Source: Furcasterigmium furcatum (taxonomy: Eukaryota > Ascomycota > Sordariomycetes > Glomerellales > Plectosphaerellaceae). Taken from it: DNA of 64,000 nt. Below are positions 32,635 through 44,735 of this stretch, piece after piece. The position numbers were made by a program, and so were the translations under genes. The DNA lies in assembly GCA_001599815.1 (NCBI GenBank), contig BCIA01000001.1:5972978-6036977 (forward strand). Reading direction: 5' to 3'. Every line of letters starts with the position of its first letter. The stretch's first letter is position 1. Below the pieces are notes generated by a model. It saw only the letters and a program-made list of their open reading frames with translations, had not been told where the DNA came from and did not search any database.

Positions 32635-35600
32635 TCAAAGTCCTCCGCGTCGCTTGCCCCAGACCCCATGGCGAACCGGCACGAGCTCAGCATCATCAAC
32701 GCCCATCACTCTCACACTTTCCACGCGAATACCCGCCTTCTCCATCCGCGCGTCCAGCTCCGAGTCGCCCACGTGATACCCAGGCATGGCTTGAATGATC
32801 AGCTCTTCTCCGGTAAACTGGAACTGTACACCAAGCTTGTCATCTCCACCGTGTAATGTGACGCCGTCGTCAACATACAGGGAGCCAGCGGCCCGCCCGT
32901 CAAGGCCTGGAGCCACCACGATCTTGAAGCCCTTCTTGCGCAGGTCCGCCGTAGTGTTGGCGCTTTCAGCACGTAGAGGCAGGATGCAGCCACCGCGGAC
33001 GTGCAGCGGGATCCTGTCGAAATCGACGCCGTGGATATGAATGCGTTCTCCGCGGCCTCGCACGGCATCTCCTTCTATCAGGTCGTAGAGGATGTCATCC
33101 GGTAGGTAAACCTGCACATCTGTAGCATCTTCCTCTGTCACGGGAGACACGAGGATGCAGTCGCCATAGAAGTACTGGTGATCGATTCGATCGGTGTTGC
33201 TGTCGTCCGGGTAGAGATACCACACGGGATTGATCGCTGGAGTGCCGTCATCTGACTGCCTTTGCAGCGCAGTGTAAATGTAGTCCAGCAACTTGTAGCG
33301 CACCGAGATCGCCCATCGGGCGGCAGAAGTAACTTTGGGCCATAGGAAGAACTCCTGTGGCGGCGAGCGAGACGTCGCGTGGTTGCGATAAAAGGGGCTG
33401 AAGGCTCCGAGCGTAGCCCAGCGCGCACATAGATTCTCGCTTGGGTGGTCATTGAAGCCACAGACCTGCGGAGGATCAGTAGCTGGCCCTCGCCGAGATA
33501 GACTAAAGGGGCTGTCTTACATCGCTGCCTACCATGGGTATCTGGAAAATCGACGCGAAGCCCATGAGGCCGGCAATTGAGGAGCGGCTGTTGCACACAT
33601 GGTCAGCGCCAGCCAAATCTTCTCTGAGGGGTCCTTACTAGTGAGACCACCTGGCGGCATTGTCTCCGAGCCATTTCTGAACATATCGGCCACCTCCGGC
33701 AAAGGTGCTTCTTGCAAGGACGAAGGTCTTCAAACCTGGACATCTGTGAAACATGGCGTCACGAGTAGCCATACCCATCACTAGCAAAGTCAGCTTGATC
33801 CCTGGGAATTAAGGTGATGACATACCGTGACCATAAAGATTGTGCGTGTCGTATTGCAAAAGTCCATTGTAGTGCCTGACATCAGTGTGGACTGTGTAAT
33901 CACTCAACCCGCCCGCTGCGTTGGCAATCTTGTAGGGAGGGTTGATGACATCGTCCTCAGACGAGCCGGTGAGTAGTATCTGCTCGCGCTCCTCAAGTGT
34001 TGTTTGCAGATTGTCGTCTTGAACATCAACCTCGAAATTGTCCCGTCTGTCCATGGGCCTCTGGTCCTCATCTGGGTTGGTTGACTCGACCGTGTCAGAG
34101 ATCCAGCCGTCGTCATCAGCTCCAGATGCATCGATGTCGTCCTTGGATATGTTAAACCCGGGAATTGGTCGTGGAGGATTTCGCACCGCGGGAGGTCTCG
34201 GGGGCACGCCCCGTCTTCTGGCGGCGTCCTCGGGATCCTCACACGGATAAAGGCAGAAGCTCGCGGGTTCATTCATGTCAATCCTATGCAGGCCAGTCAG
34301 TCCAGCTCCTCAGACAGTGGGATATGGAAGAGGCTCGGCTCACCACACGCCATCAATATCAATACCACCTGCAGGGTTAAAGAAATCTCTGAACTCCTCG
34401 ACCCAGTATTCAGTGGAATTGGGATGAAGGAAGTCTGGGAACACGGACACGCCCTGGCCAGGTTAGCTCTCAGGAATGCCGCGTTTCTGGGTGAAGAGTG
34501 ACGACATACCGGCCAGACAACGCCGCGAAAGTAGGCATCATGGGAGCGAGGGTCTTTCAGAAAGACGTCCATCTCCCTGCCCCGGTTGTGAGCTGGATAA
34601 TCGACGTCTGCCACTGCAGGGTCGACAATGACAACGTACTGCTGCTGATGTTCGTGAAGATAGTGAGCAATTTGCCTCATCCTGGGGAGGGGAAATCTCT
34701 CGGGATCGACGGTAAAAGGGCGACGGCGGTCATAGTGATCAATTCAATGTCCGTCCACATTGTCCTGCAGCAAAAAATCAACATGCAGACCTGCAACGCT
34801 GGAGGCGGAACATACTCGAGAGGGATGTCAGCAAGAGAGTAGTTGGCGATGACTTCGGCGACCTGGATCCAGTCCCGATAACCGGATTTGCACTGATGAC
34901 ACTGATCCTGGTCAGCGGTTCTGCGAGTCCATGGTCTTTCTTTCAGAACGACCTACCCCAAGAGTCCAATAAGGGATCATGGCAGGAAGTCCAGCCAGCT
35001 TTGCATACTGTTTGGAGAGCTCGATAGGCGAAGGCCCTGCCATGAAATAGAAGTCCAGTACGCCTCCGATAGCATTGTACTCGAGAGAGTAATCGCCGTC
35101 CTTTCTGTCAATTTTGATGTCCATGCCGTTGGAATTCAGGAGAAAGATGCAGTGTTCCGGACTTTCTGTGCTCAAAGTAGACGGGATGGCTGCCGTAGAG
35201 GTTCTGGTTGTAAAAGACGCCGCCATCGCGTCCCCAGAAAGTTCTCTTGTAGTTGTTGTTGGGCATGCGGAACGAGTCGAGGTGCTCGCCCAATCCATAG
35301 AGGTTAAGGTCATCGGGCAAGGATGTCTTGAGCCTGAGATATTGTGACTCGAAGATGAAATCTGGGGCGGAGGCATTGAAGAGCACCTCGCCAGTGGTAG
35401 ACCTGGAGACCTGGAACGAGAAGGGCGACTCGGTGTAGTTGAAAACCAGGAGATGGTCACCGCTTGTGACGCCGGGTGAGATCTCGGGGCGAGGAAACAG
35501 CTGCTCCGGCACTTGATATCTCTGGTTCTCCCGATCCTGGATGAGGACATGGAGGCGGCTGTCTGTTCAAGCGAGAACTGTTAAACGAAGACTCGTGCTT

Positions 35601-35890
35601 GTCAGAGCGTGGATAGACTGACTAGCTTGGTACTCTACTAGCAGACTGAGCCGTTGAATATCAGGGCCGTACAATGCTGGCCCGTCGCCGATGAGGTCAA
35701 GGTGAGCCTGGATGGCATTGGGGGTCTGTTTGATATTGCTCAGGGCGTAGCCTAGCTGTACCCGAGACGCATGGGTTTGGCTAACATCTGCCACGATGAG
35801 CGGTATGGCAGCAAGCAGGACAGCTGCCTCGATGATTATTGATAGTATGAACATGATGGCGAGGCGCACCGCGACGGGGCTTTTCTGCAT
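32635..35890 (-). pseudogene. GH31 alpha-glucosidase gene broken by two frameshifts
   Basis: Nine exons are recognisable in transcript order: 35890-35623, 35562-34957, 34907-34816, 34764-34510, 34453-34344, 34283-33826, 33780-33639, 33587-33521 and 33465-32635. All introns are 45-60 bp with GT-AG ends and consistent phases. An intact version would be about 940 aa. The N-terminus is hydrophobic (signal peptide or anchor). GH31 hallmarks are [28 protein letters not shown], the nucleophile motif GVWIDMNEP, the acid/base motif KWLGDN, and FQIPMVGSDVCGF. Exon 2 has one base too many near 35155-35172 (between YFEHR and CIFLLNSNG). Exon 4 has five extra bases near 34738-34748, a tandem ATTGA duplication between WTDI and the expected DHYDRRR. 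Both breaks lie inside conserved blocks, so a pseudogene is more likely than unusual splicing. Sequence error cannot be excluded. The intact relatives hydrolyse alpha-glucosides outside the cell. Confidence 0.85.
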
Positions 35891-38204
35891 GCTGACCGCG
35901 GACCGGCCAAGGATGCGTTTCCCGAAGTCTCAATGATAGTTTTCGACGAGCCAGCCGGTGGATCGCAGAGACATTGTTATATGCAGTGCCGAGACAATGA
36001 GGCGTCACCGGCAACATGAATCATGAACAGGACTCCGATGACGTTCGACTCTGTCCGGGCAAAGATTTCGGGGGTCAGGCGGCGTGAGTTTGCAAACAGA
36101 CTAGCCAGCCAGCTTCACATCACGCGGGCTGTTGGTGATGCTCTCCACAGAGGATGGCCGGAGATGGTCAGGAGACGGTCTCGACTTGAGGGGGGAGAGA
36201 TGAGGTGAAGTTATACACAGCGCCGCGGCCCGCCATTGAGATGCACTGTCGACGACTTTAAGTTAAGCTTCAGGCCGAAGCCATAGCGGGAAGTCGCGCT
36301 GTGGAATCCACCTGCCCGGAAACCGCTCCTCTGTTCCCAAGCACTGATTGGATAAATACTCCATGTCTGTGGTCATCACACGTCTTCTCACCGGCCGGAA
36401 GTCTCAAGGCTTTCGTCCTCCATATCCAACGTCCGCCTGTTGTTGGAAGGACAATCGGCCTGAACACGCGGCCGTTATCCGCCGAACCTATCGATTGCGT
36501 TCCGGGCAATTGTTGACGACTTCCATTGAATCTTGCAAAGTCTGCCTCCATTGTCAATGATTGCGTGGCCGAGAAGACGTCGATGCGACCCAAGTCCATG
36601 GTCAGAAGGCTGGCTGTCATCCCATCGAACTGTTACTAGACCTCCGGCCACAGAACACAGACGAGCACGTGGGTGCCAGATGGCAGCATCGCACGGCATG
36701 GCACACAATCGCTCATGACCGGCTTTTCTTCGTCCAACTATGAACACCCGCATCCGGCATCAATCACGGGTCAAAGCTCTCGAGTTGGACGGACGGGCCA
36801 TGTCCAGGGCCTACTGGACATATCGATCATCTTCCGCCGGTGCCAAACGAAACGAAACGAACGACGGACCCTTCACCGCAGGACGGTAGCACTGGCACAG
36901 GCCGGGGTTGGCCCCGTGCTTTATGCTTCAAAGTCCGGTGATGCACGGTCTTGGCCCGGGCGCCGATCTTCACGAACCGAACATGGGCATTGCTCCTAGA
37001 CTCCTCGTCGTCGGCTCACCTGAAGTAAGCCAAACGCAGAGCTAGCATCGAGCACCTGCAAGCCTCGCCGCGATCTCTCCGACTGGCAGTTGGCAGACAG
37101 ACGGACGGATTCTCCGAGGCCAATGGGCAGACTCCGTGAGACCAGCTGACAGCACATGACGGACCTCATCATCGACGACATGCCGGTCGAATGATCCTCC
37201 CCGGCGCATCCACAGTGGGAAGGTCGAGATAGGCTTCAAATTTGGCTCAAGATTAGGGCCCAGGCGCCCAGACGCCAGCGGTCCTCTTCGCAAACTGGTT
37301 GGACACAGCCACGGCCGCTCCCCCCTTTGGGCCACTCCAAACGCAGTCCCTTGGCCACCTTGGCGCGCCAGCCGCTAGCGAATGATGCTCGCTCAACCTC
37401 CTGGTCAATGTCGCCAAAAACGGGAGTGAGATTACGTTCCCCCCTGCCGAGCCATGCAAGGCACCAAGCAACACGCCCAGGGGGACGGTCAACTCCCGCA
37501 TCTGTAGTCGTCCGTCCTTCTCGCTGAAGGAAAGACATGTATCGGGGGCCGAACCATGGGGTTCGTGAGATTCATCAGAGACAGACAGTTCGACATGAGC
37601 GCCCTTGCGCCTTCGCGATGCCTCCCTTTCACGAGAGGCATACTCACCCAGCCTCAGTTGCCTGTCCGCCCTGCTGAGCGGCCAGCCATCCCAGGACATT
37701 TGCCAAGTCTGATCGCCAACTTCGGCGGCTTGGTGATCCATTTGAGCACGATTTGGCTGCTCCGTAGGCGCAGACAGAGGAACTAACACGCCCTCTGCCG
37801 CACCTCGCACCCTACCCCCAGCCCACCGTGGTGATTTGCCGTGCCCCCCTATGCCTCGTGCCTTGGTGGTTATGCCCAGTCTCGTCTACCGTCTCTCATA
37901 AGCTGAGAGGAACCCCCTGCCGCTCGTTATAATCATTCGACGCCTCCCCACGATCGCGAAGGCCTCGAGATCTCTCCCTCTGGTTCCGTTTCCATCACCC
38001 TCGCTCGTTGACTCCAGGTGACTTTGTGTCCCTATCCGCTCTTTTCGGCCACATCAGCTCTCATTCATTCATAAGGAGGAAAGTGTTTATCTGGCGAATC
38101 TCTCTTCTGGATCGAATTCATCACCAAAATCAGACAAGGGATTCAGCGCATTTTGGTTCGGCAGGCCACGACCTCGACGACATATCACGTTCCATTCTCG
38201 CAAC
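35891..38204. other. Long intergenic region between the GH31 gene and TOS1
   Basis: These 2.3 kb hold no credible gene. Short open frames on both strands are Arg/Pro-rich and overlap. The last 250 bp look like a C/T-rich TOS1 leader. Confidence 0.45.
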
Positions 38205-39651
38205 ATGAAGACTTCTGCGATTCTCACGCTGGGCTCGGCCGCCATGGCCAGCGCCCTCCAGCAATGTACCGGCTCGGCTAAGAACGAGGGCGGAAACTGG
38301 TTCTGCGGCGCCGTCGACCACATCCTGTACTCCAACGTCGGCCACCCCGGCACCTACAAGGCCGTCTCGCACATGGGCAAGGACGGCTCTTGCAACTTCG
38401 AGTCCAAGGACTTCAGCGGCCCCCTGGCCCCCTACAACGAGGAGGTAGGTTCGCGATGAGGCGGCCTCATCAGGGGCGGCAGCATGTCCACCTTTTTGAC
38501 GTAAGACCCGTGCTAAACAACACCAACAGCTCACCGCCCTCTTCCGTGGCCCCATGAACCTCGCCCAGTTCGCCGTCTACAACCTCAACGGCAAGTCCAA
38601 GCGTGATGCTGAGCCCTCCATGCACTCCCGCCGCCAGGCTCACGCTCATGCCCACGCCCACGCCCACAACAAGCGCAACGGCCCTAAGATCTTCAAGTCC
38701 AGCAAGCCCCTGGCCGCTGGCCCCCAGATCCTGGCCGAGAAGCCCGAGGAGCCCAGCACCACCAGCAAGGAGCCCGAGCCCACGACCACCGAGGAGCCCA
38801 AGGAGACGGAGACGGGCGGCTGGAGCCGCATTGGCTACTACAACGCCAAGCAGGGCGTCGCGGACGGTATCACCTTCCTCGGTAACTACGGTGGTGAGGG
38901 TTCCGGCACCTTCGACAAGTGAGTGCCGTCTTGTTGCATGAGAGGAGCGGACCGTGATACTGACAGCACCAGCGTCTGGGGCAACTCCCTGTCTTACCTC
39001 AACTCCAAGGCCACCGGCGGTTCTTCGTCTCCCCAGGTCCTCGAGGAGATCTACATCCCCTCCAACAAGGAGTTCGCCATCTATTCCGACAGGGAGTGCA
39101 AGGACGGCAGCTGCGGCTACGCCCGCCCCGGCTCCGTCGCGTACCGTGAGTAGTCCTGGTCTCGGCCGGCCTGCACCGTCTCCCAGACAGACACTGACTC
39201 TCCCTCTCTAGACGGCTTCCCCGGCGACAACAAGGTCTTCCTCTTCGAGTTCGACATGCCCCTGGACGGCCAGACCGGCTTCAACGGCGACATGCCCGCC
39301 GTCTGGACGCTCAACGCCAAGATCCCCCGCACCCAGCAGTACGGCGACTGCTCGTGCTGGCAGTCCGACTGCGGCGAGTTCGACATCTACGAGGTCCTCG
39401 CCCCCGGCGACACCAAGTGCAAGTCGACCTTCCACACCAACGTCGACGGCGGCTCGTCCGACTACTTCGAGCGCCCCGTCAACGGCCTCATCAAGGTCGC
39501 CACCGTCTTCGACGCCGCCACCGGCCAGGTCTCCGTCAAGGAGCTGCCCTCCGACGTCCAGTTCTCCGCCACCCTCGCCGAGGAGATCGTCGAGAGCTGG
39601 CTCGAGACCAAGAATGACAAGGCCTTCAGCCTGTTCTCGCTGCTGAGCTAG
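38205..39651 (+). CDS. TOS1-like secreted cell-wall protein (Tos1 N and C domains, formerly DUF2403/DUF2401)
   Basis: Exons are 38205-38444, 38530-38918, 38973-39145 and 39212-39651, giving 413 aa. A signal peptide is clear (MKTSAILTLGSAAMASA, cleavage near residue 18). The Tos1 N-domain follows (WFCGAVDHILYSNVG, GTYKAVSHM). A linker holds the dibasic KRDAEP, a His-Ala repeat (HAHAHAHAHAHN) and a Thr/Glu/Pro-rich stretch likely to be O-glycosylated. The C-domain carries WSRIGYYNAKQGVADGITFLGNYGG, FEFDMP, MPAVWTLNAKIPRTQQYG, CSCWQSDCGEFDIYEVL and a conserved Cys pattern. Yeast Tos1 and YJL171C are covalently linked wall proteins; this C-domain has been related to beta-glucan-active folds. No clear GPI signal is present. 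Enzyme activity is not shown by the sequence. Confidence 0.88.
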
Positions 39652-40888
39652 ATCGCTGCATGAAGGGTGAGGAAAGGGGTTGACACTGGCCCGGGTGTTT
39701 GTTCTGATTGTTTGCGCGAGAGAGCCCAGCGAAGCGCGCCCGTGTTGCCGATTTTGGTATGGACTCGTCTTCTTGGATACGCGTGCCCCCATCCGCGAGG
39801 AGGGAGATCATGATCTGTGCCCGCGCCTTTGCTGCTCCCGCGCGGGTGTGTTGTTTCGATTCGATGCCGTATATACAAAACCTAATAGTCCCAACGAGCG
39901 TTTTCCCCGTCCGTCAGGGGGCAATATGATGATCATGAATGAGTTGCGAGTGTGCCCCGGGAATGCGTGACACGTCGAGTTGCTGTGCTGGGCCGGGACA
40001 GCATCATGTGGCTCGAGTCCGATGAAGTGTTTGCTGATCAAGAATCGGCTCTCAGTCTCAGGGGTATGAGGAGCGAATGCATCGGCGACCGGCGTTTGCC
40101 AACGCCGAGAGACTAAGAGAATGCCGTCCACGGTGCTGTTTATTATTAAGTGTCAAAGCGATGATTGTTCAGGAATTGTTCAGCTGTGAAAGCTTCCGAT
40201 CTGAACCCACCCGGCTTGGCCACGATCTTGGAAGTGCATGTTCATGGAGTTTATCCCTTCGGCAGAGCCCCTATTTCCGCAATCCTGACAAAGCACGAGG
40301 CACCGGTGTCCGACGAGCGAGTCTCGTCCTTCAATTGGCAGAGCGTTGAGACGAGTCTGTTTGAGCATTGGTCAGCCCGGGCTAATCGCTCTGCAACCGC
40401 TGTGGGGTCGTGGTGATTAAGCGGAACGTCACTGGGGGATGTGTCTCGGGTCCGCATTCAGACGAGGCGTGGAAGCGGCCAGCGCTAGCAGGGCATCGTC
40501 GAAGACAAACAGCCGTCCATTGATGATGGTTATGCGGCTCAGCTATGTTGAGAGAGAGTTCCATCGGAACCGACGGGTTGAGTATAAAGATGCTCTTGAT
40601 CGGTCATGTTTCTGTCGTTGTTTTCCAGCATCATCCTCTCTCAGTCCCCCAAGCCTGCAAGGTCCCACGATAATTTGATACAACCCAACTCCGGAGCCTC
40701 ACTCAGCAAGTCCGTCGGAGCTCCGCAATCAGCCATTCCACTTTGCGTAACTTGAAAACACGTAGGGCTTCTGCTCCTGGGGCAATATACATAGCTCGGA
40801 GCTACCCCGCGTCGGTGTTCCTGTTACTGACTGGGAAGAACAGAAACCAAACCACAATTTACTCAGAAACCTCGAAAACATCTGCATC
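39652..40888. other. Intergenic region between TOS1 and the NmrA-like gene
   Basis: No gene, repeat or structured RNA is supported in these 1.2 kb. Confidence 0.45.
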
Positions 40889-41911
40889 ATGTCCAAGAAG
40901 ATCATCACTGTTCTCGGCGCCACTGGCGTCCAGGGCGGCAGCGTCGTCAAGATGTTCCTCGAGGACCCCAAGCTCTCCGGCTGGGCTGTCCGCGGCGTCA
41001 CCCGCAGCACCTCCTCCGATAAGGCTCAGGCTCTCGCTGCCAAGGGCGTCGAGGTCGTCACTGTAAGTCCTCCCGAGCTCGCTTGAGCGGGCCAATTGAC
41101 CCTCGTGTCCCGAGGCACCATGCTAACGGCAAGACTGCAGGCCAACAACGACGATAAAGCCTCCCTCGTCAAGGCATTCACGGGCTCCTCGGCCGTCTTC
41201 GCCATGACCAACTACTGGGACAAGGCCGACATGGACCTCGAGATCCAGCAGGGCAAGAACCTCGCCGACGCGGCCAAGGAGACGGGCGTCCAGCACTTCA
41301 TCTGGTCGTCCCTGCCGTACGTGAGCAAGATCACCAACGGCGTGCTCAAGCACGTGTACCACTTCGACTCCAAGGCCCAGGTCGAGGAGTACGTGCGCGA
41401 GCTCGGCATCCCCGCGACCTTCTTCATGCCCGGCATCTTCATGTCCAACTTCCCCGGCGGCATGCTGCGCCCCTCGCCGGAGGACGGCGGCGCCTACCGC
41501 CTGCGCATGCCCTTCGCGGGAGACAAGCCTATCACCCTGTTCGACTCGGGAGCCGACACGGGCAAGTTCATCAAGGGCATCGTCCTGAACCGCGAGAAAC
41601 TGCTGGGCAAGCGCATCCTGGCATCGTCGGGCGAGGTGACGGGCGACGAGATGGTCGCGACGTTCGCACGGGTGTATCCCGAGGCGGGCAAGGGCGCCAA
41701 GTGGGAGCAGCTCCCCCACGAGGTGTACAAGAGCAACGTCCAGGGGCCCGAGTTCATTCAGCAGGAGCTGTTGGAAAACATGAGGCTGATCGGCGAGTAC
41801 GGATACTTCGGCGGCGAGAGCCTCGCGGAGAGCCAGAGCATCGTGGAGGAGCCGCTGACGACCTGGGAGGAGCACATCAAGAACGCCAGGGCGTTCGCCG
41901 ATCTGAAGTAG
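40889..41911 (+). CDS. NmrA-like family NAD(P)-binding protein
   Basis: Exons are 40889-41062 and 41141-41911, giving 314 aa; the 78-bp intron has a GCTAAC branch-like site. The Rossmann fold begins at the N-terminus (ITVLGATGVQGGSVV, residues 6-20), followed by VFAMTNYWDKADM, GVQHFIWSSLPYVSKIT and FFMPGIFMSNFPGG, all characteristic of the NmrA/HSCARG family of redox-sensing, usually non-catalytic dehydrogenase relatives. True NmrA proteins restrain GATA factors such as AreA in nitrogen repression; most family members have unknown ligands, so that role should not be assumed. Nitrate reductase is 8.5 kb away, with two genes between. The C-terminus ends shortly after the family core, with no additional domain. 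Confidence 0.88.
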
Positions 41912-42719
41912 ATATGCCGAGGGGATTGGGATCAAAAATAATACGTAGCCCAGATACACGGGATGATTGAATGTCTAGGATATGTTAGTTCGTCCTGCTG
42001 TTGTTTTCCCGGTGACAGCGTCCGGGCCGGTGCCGATGTGGTGAACCGGGAGTTGGATGGCCTGGGTGTCTTCCGTGAAACGGCCGCCACCAACTGATAA
42101 AGACAGCCAAGGGCAGAAGGCATTAAACCCAAAGAGGTCCGTTTGCTGGACCGTCGGAGGAGCCGAGTCAAGCCACCGGCAAACCGAGGCCTGGGTCGGG
42201 TGCGGAGATGCTGGTGGAGGGTGGTGAATGGCGGGGGATGAAAGGAGAGAAGAGCGAGGACGAATTATTGCCGAGGCAAAAAGGCGGCGGCTTGGATCAG
42301 ATGCGCCGCCAAGTCCGGACAACGTTAGCGGCACCTGCCGTCTGTCCCCAGATCCTTCCCACGCCCTCAGCGGCCAGCATGTCTCCACCTTTTCCCTCGC
42401 TGCGTATGCCGACCGACCGCCGTGACAAACAGATCTTGACCTCCTCCAACATCGTCACCTCTCCTCTTCCTCATTCAGCGACCTGTACATTCACTCACCC
42501 CGACGACCACCGACGCATCCTATATATTCGACTCGATACGGCACTGCGACTCGAGTATCCCCGCGACCGCCGGCCTATCCTGTCGATTGCCCTTTGTTGA
42601 CTCCGCTCCGCCCTCGGCCGGTCATCGGGCGTGCATCCCGACAGAATCGCCACCTCCCTCGCACGTCGGCCCTGACAATTCGGGATCGCGGCTACCAGTC
42701 GAAGGAGTGACATTGTATA
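41912..42719. other. Intergenic region, PEX13 promoter and leader
   Basis: No gene is seen. C-rich leader sequence precedes the PEX13 start. Confidence 0.45.
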
Positions 42720-44115
42720 ATGGCATCTCCCCCAAAGCCTTGGGAACGGGCAGGAGCAGCGACGGCGACCGGTACGCTTCCTATCATGGCCGAATCTACC
42801 ATCGCCAGTATTAACAAAGCAACAGCCCCTTTGCACTCGACGACATCCCCGGCCATTCCTACTACGCCCCCGCAATCTACCTCTCTCGCGACATCCGCCG
42901 CAACACCGACCTCTTCTTCAGCCGCGGCTCCCGCTGTCCCCCAACGACCGGCCTCGCTCGCGGCCACCGTCAATCAGAACGCATCCGCTTATAGCTCCCC
43001 AATGTCGAATCCTTACTCCTCCTACGGCGCCGGCATCAGCCCCTACAATAGAATGGGAGGCTACGGCGGCTACGGCAGCGGCGGCATGTATGGCGGGTAC
43101 GGTGGCTACGGTTCCATGGGCTCCATGGGCTCCATGTACGGTGGCATGTACGGCGGTGGCATGCCCGGCATGGGACCCAACCCGAACGACCCGAACAGCT
43201 TGACGAATCAGTTCAACAACAACACACAAGCCACCTTCCAGATGCTGTCAGGCGTGGTTCAGGCCTTTGGTGGCTTCGCCCAAATGCTGGAGAGCACCTA
43301 CATGGCGACACACTCGAGCTTCTTTGGTGAGTCGACCCGGACATGCATGGCCCGTAGTATCTTGAACTAACCCCCTCCTAGCAATGGTCGCTGTAGCAGA
43401 GCAGTTCGGCAACTTGAAAGACACCCTGGGCTCCGTCCTCGGTATCTTTGCCGTTATGAGGTGGATCCGGACTCTCATTGCCAAATTGACCGGACGCCCT
43501 CCCCCAGCCGACGCCACAGCCCTGACCCCGGCCGCCTTCGCCCGCTTCGAGGGCCGCCCTCCCATCGGCCCCGACGGCCAGCCCCTTGGTCCTCCCAGAG
43601 CCAGCCGAAAGCCTCTCTTCTTCTTCGTCCTTGCCGCGTTCGGCCTACCGTATCTGATGCGCAAGCTCATCAACACCATGGCCGCTTCCGCCGAGGAAGA
43701 GGAGCGCCGACGCCAGACCCTCGAGCAGGAACAACTACTTGACCCCTCCAAGCTCGACTACTGCCGAGTCATCTACGACTTCACCCCCCAGGCCGGAAAC
43801 AGCGTCCAGGGCGTCGACATGGAGGTCCGCAAGGGCGACTTTGTTGCTGTCCTCAGCAAGAGCGATCCCATCGGCAACCCGAGCGAGTGGTGGCGCTGCC
43901 GCGCGCGCAATGGCCAGATGGGTTATCTGCCGGCGACATATCTCGAGGTCCTCAGGAAACCCGGCCAGCCGGTAGCGGCTATCAAGGCCGCGGCGAGCGA
44001 GACCAGCAGAGCCAACTCGCTGACGAGCACTGTCGAGAGCGTCCCGGAGCCAGTCAAGAGCAAGCCGGCCGACGTGACCGTGGAGAGCTTCCAGAAGAGC
44101 CAGTTCTACTCTTAG
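42720..44115 (+). CDS. PEX13: Peroxisomal import docking protein PEX13 (SH3 domain)
   Basis: Exons are 42720-43326 and 43382-44115, giving 446 aa; the intron is 55 bp. The N-terminus starts MASPPKPWERAG, a conserved PEX13 opening, and continues Ala/Ser/Pro-rich and then Gly/Tyr/Met-rich (GGYGGYGSGGMYGG). A central helical region (FQMLSGVVQAFGGFAQMLESTYMATHSSFF) spans the membrane part, followed by RKPLFFFVLAAFGLPYLM. A C-terminal SH3 domain (about residues 328-393) shows VIYDFTPQ, DFVAVLS, WWRCRARNGQMGYLPATYLEVL. PEX13 sits in the peroxisomal membrane and docks the PEX5 receptor through the SH3 domain; the YG repeats are implicated in forming the import conduit. The start is supported by the N-terminal match. 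Confidence 0.93.
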
Positions 44116-44735
44116 AGAGAAAGAGTCGATGCGGAATGATTTGGGTCAAGTTACAGGCGCTGAGCATGATTGTGTATGATGCGTGTCATGTCATGGGCGA
44201 ATCGCAGTCCAAAAGCTGGGCGTTGAGGTTTGCATTTCTTCTTGAATACCAATTTATTAGCAACTGTATGTCAGAACCGACAATTAAATGGGACGATTTG
44301 AATCAATCTCGCGACCAGGATCTTGAGGACGCATGTGAGAAGCATCCAGGCAGCTGCGTGTTCAGGGTGCAGACATCGTGATGAGGACTGGAAAACAGCG
44401 TCAAGCCACATGTTCTTTAGCGGCTCAGCCACACGATGACGTTGTTGACTGGTAGATGTCCTCCGAGCGGCCCCACCCGATGATCTGCCTACCCACGCTG
44501 CTTTCCTTCAGCTGCTCGGGAACTTGCTGTCAACTCTTCCTTTCCCATTTTCCATCATCACCCGACTTTGTCCCTCTACAAAAGGAGCTTCTTCCCTCGA
44601 GACCAGCTTCCTTCTCTTTTAGATCTGCAGTCAACCACTCCCCAACCCATTCACAACAAACAACACCATCCCCGTCTTCCAGGACCTCCAATCCAACCAG
44701 CCCACCAAGCTTGACGTAGCTCCCCCGCAGTCACA
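44116..44735. other. Intergenic region between PEX13 and the BAP31-like gene
   Basis: I see nothing beyond UTR-like sequence; the last 250 bp are C/T-rich. Confidence 0.45.

Noticed and set aside
37253..37810. 185-codon minus-strand frame between GH31 and TOS1
   Set aside because: No domain and low-complexity composition, with competing frames on the plus strand.
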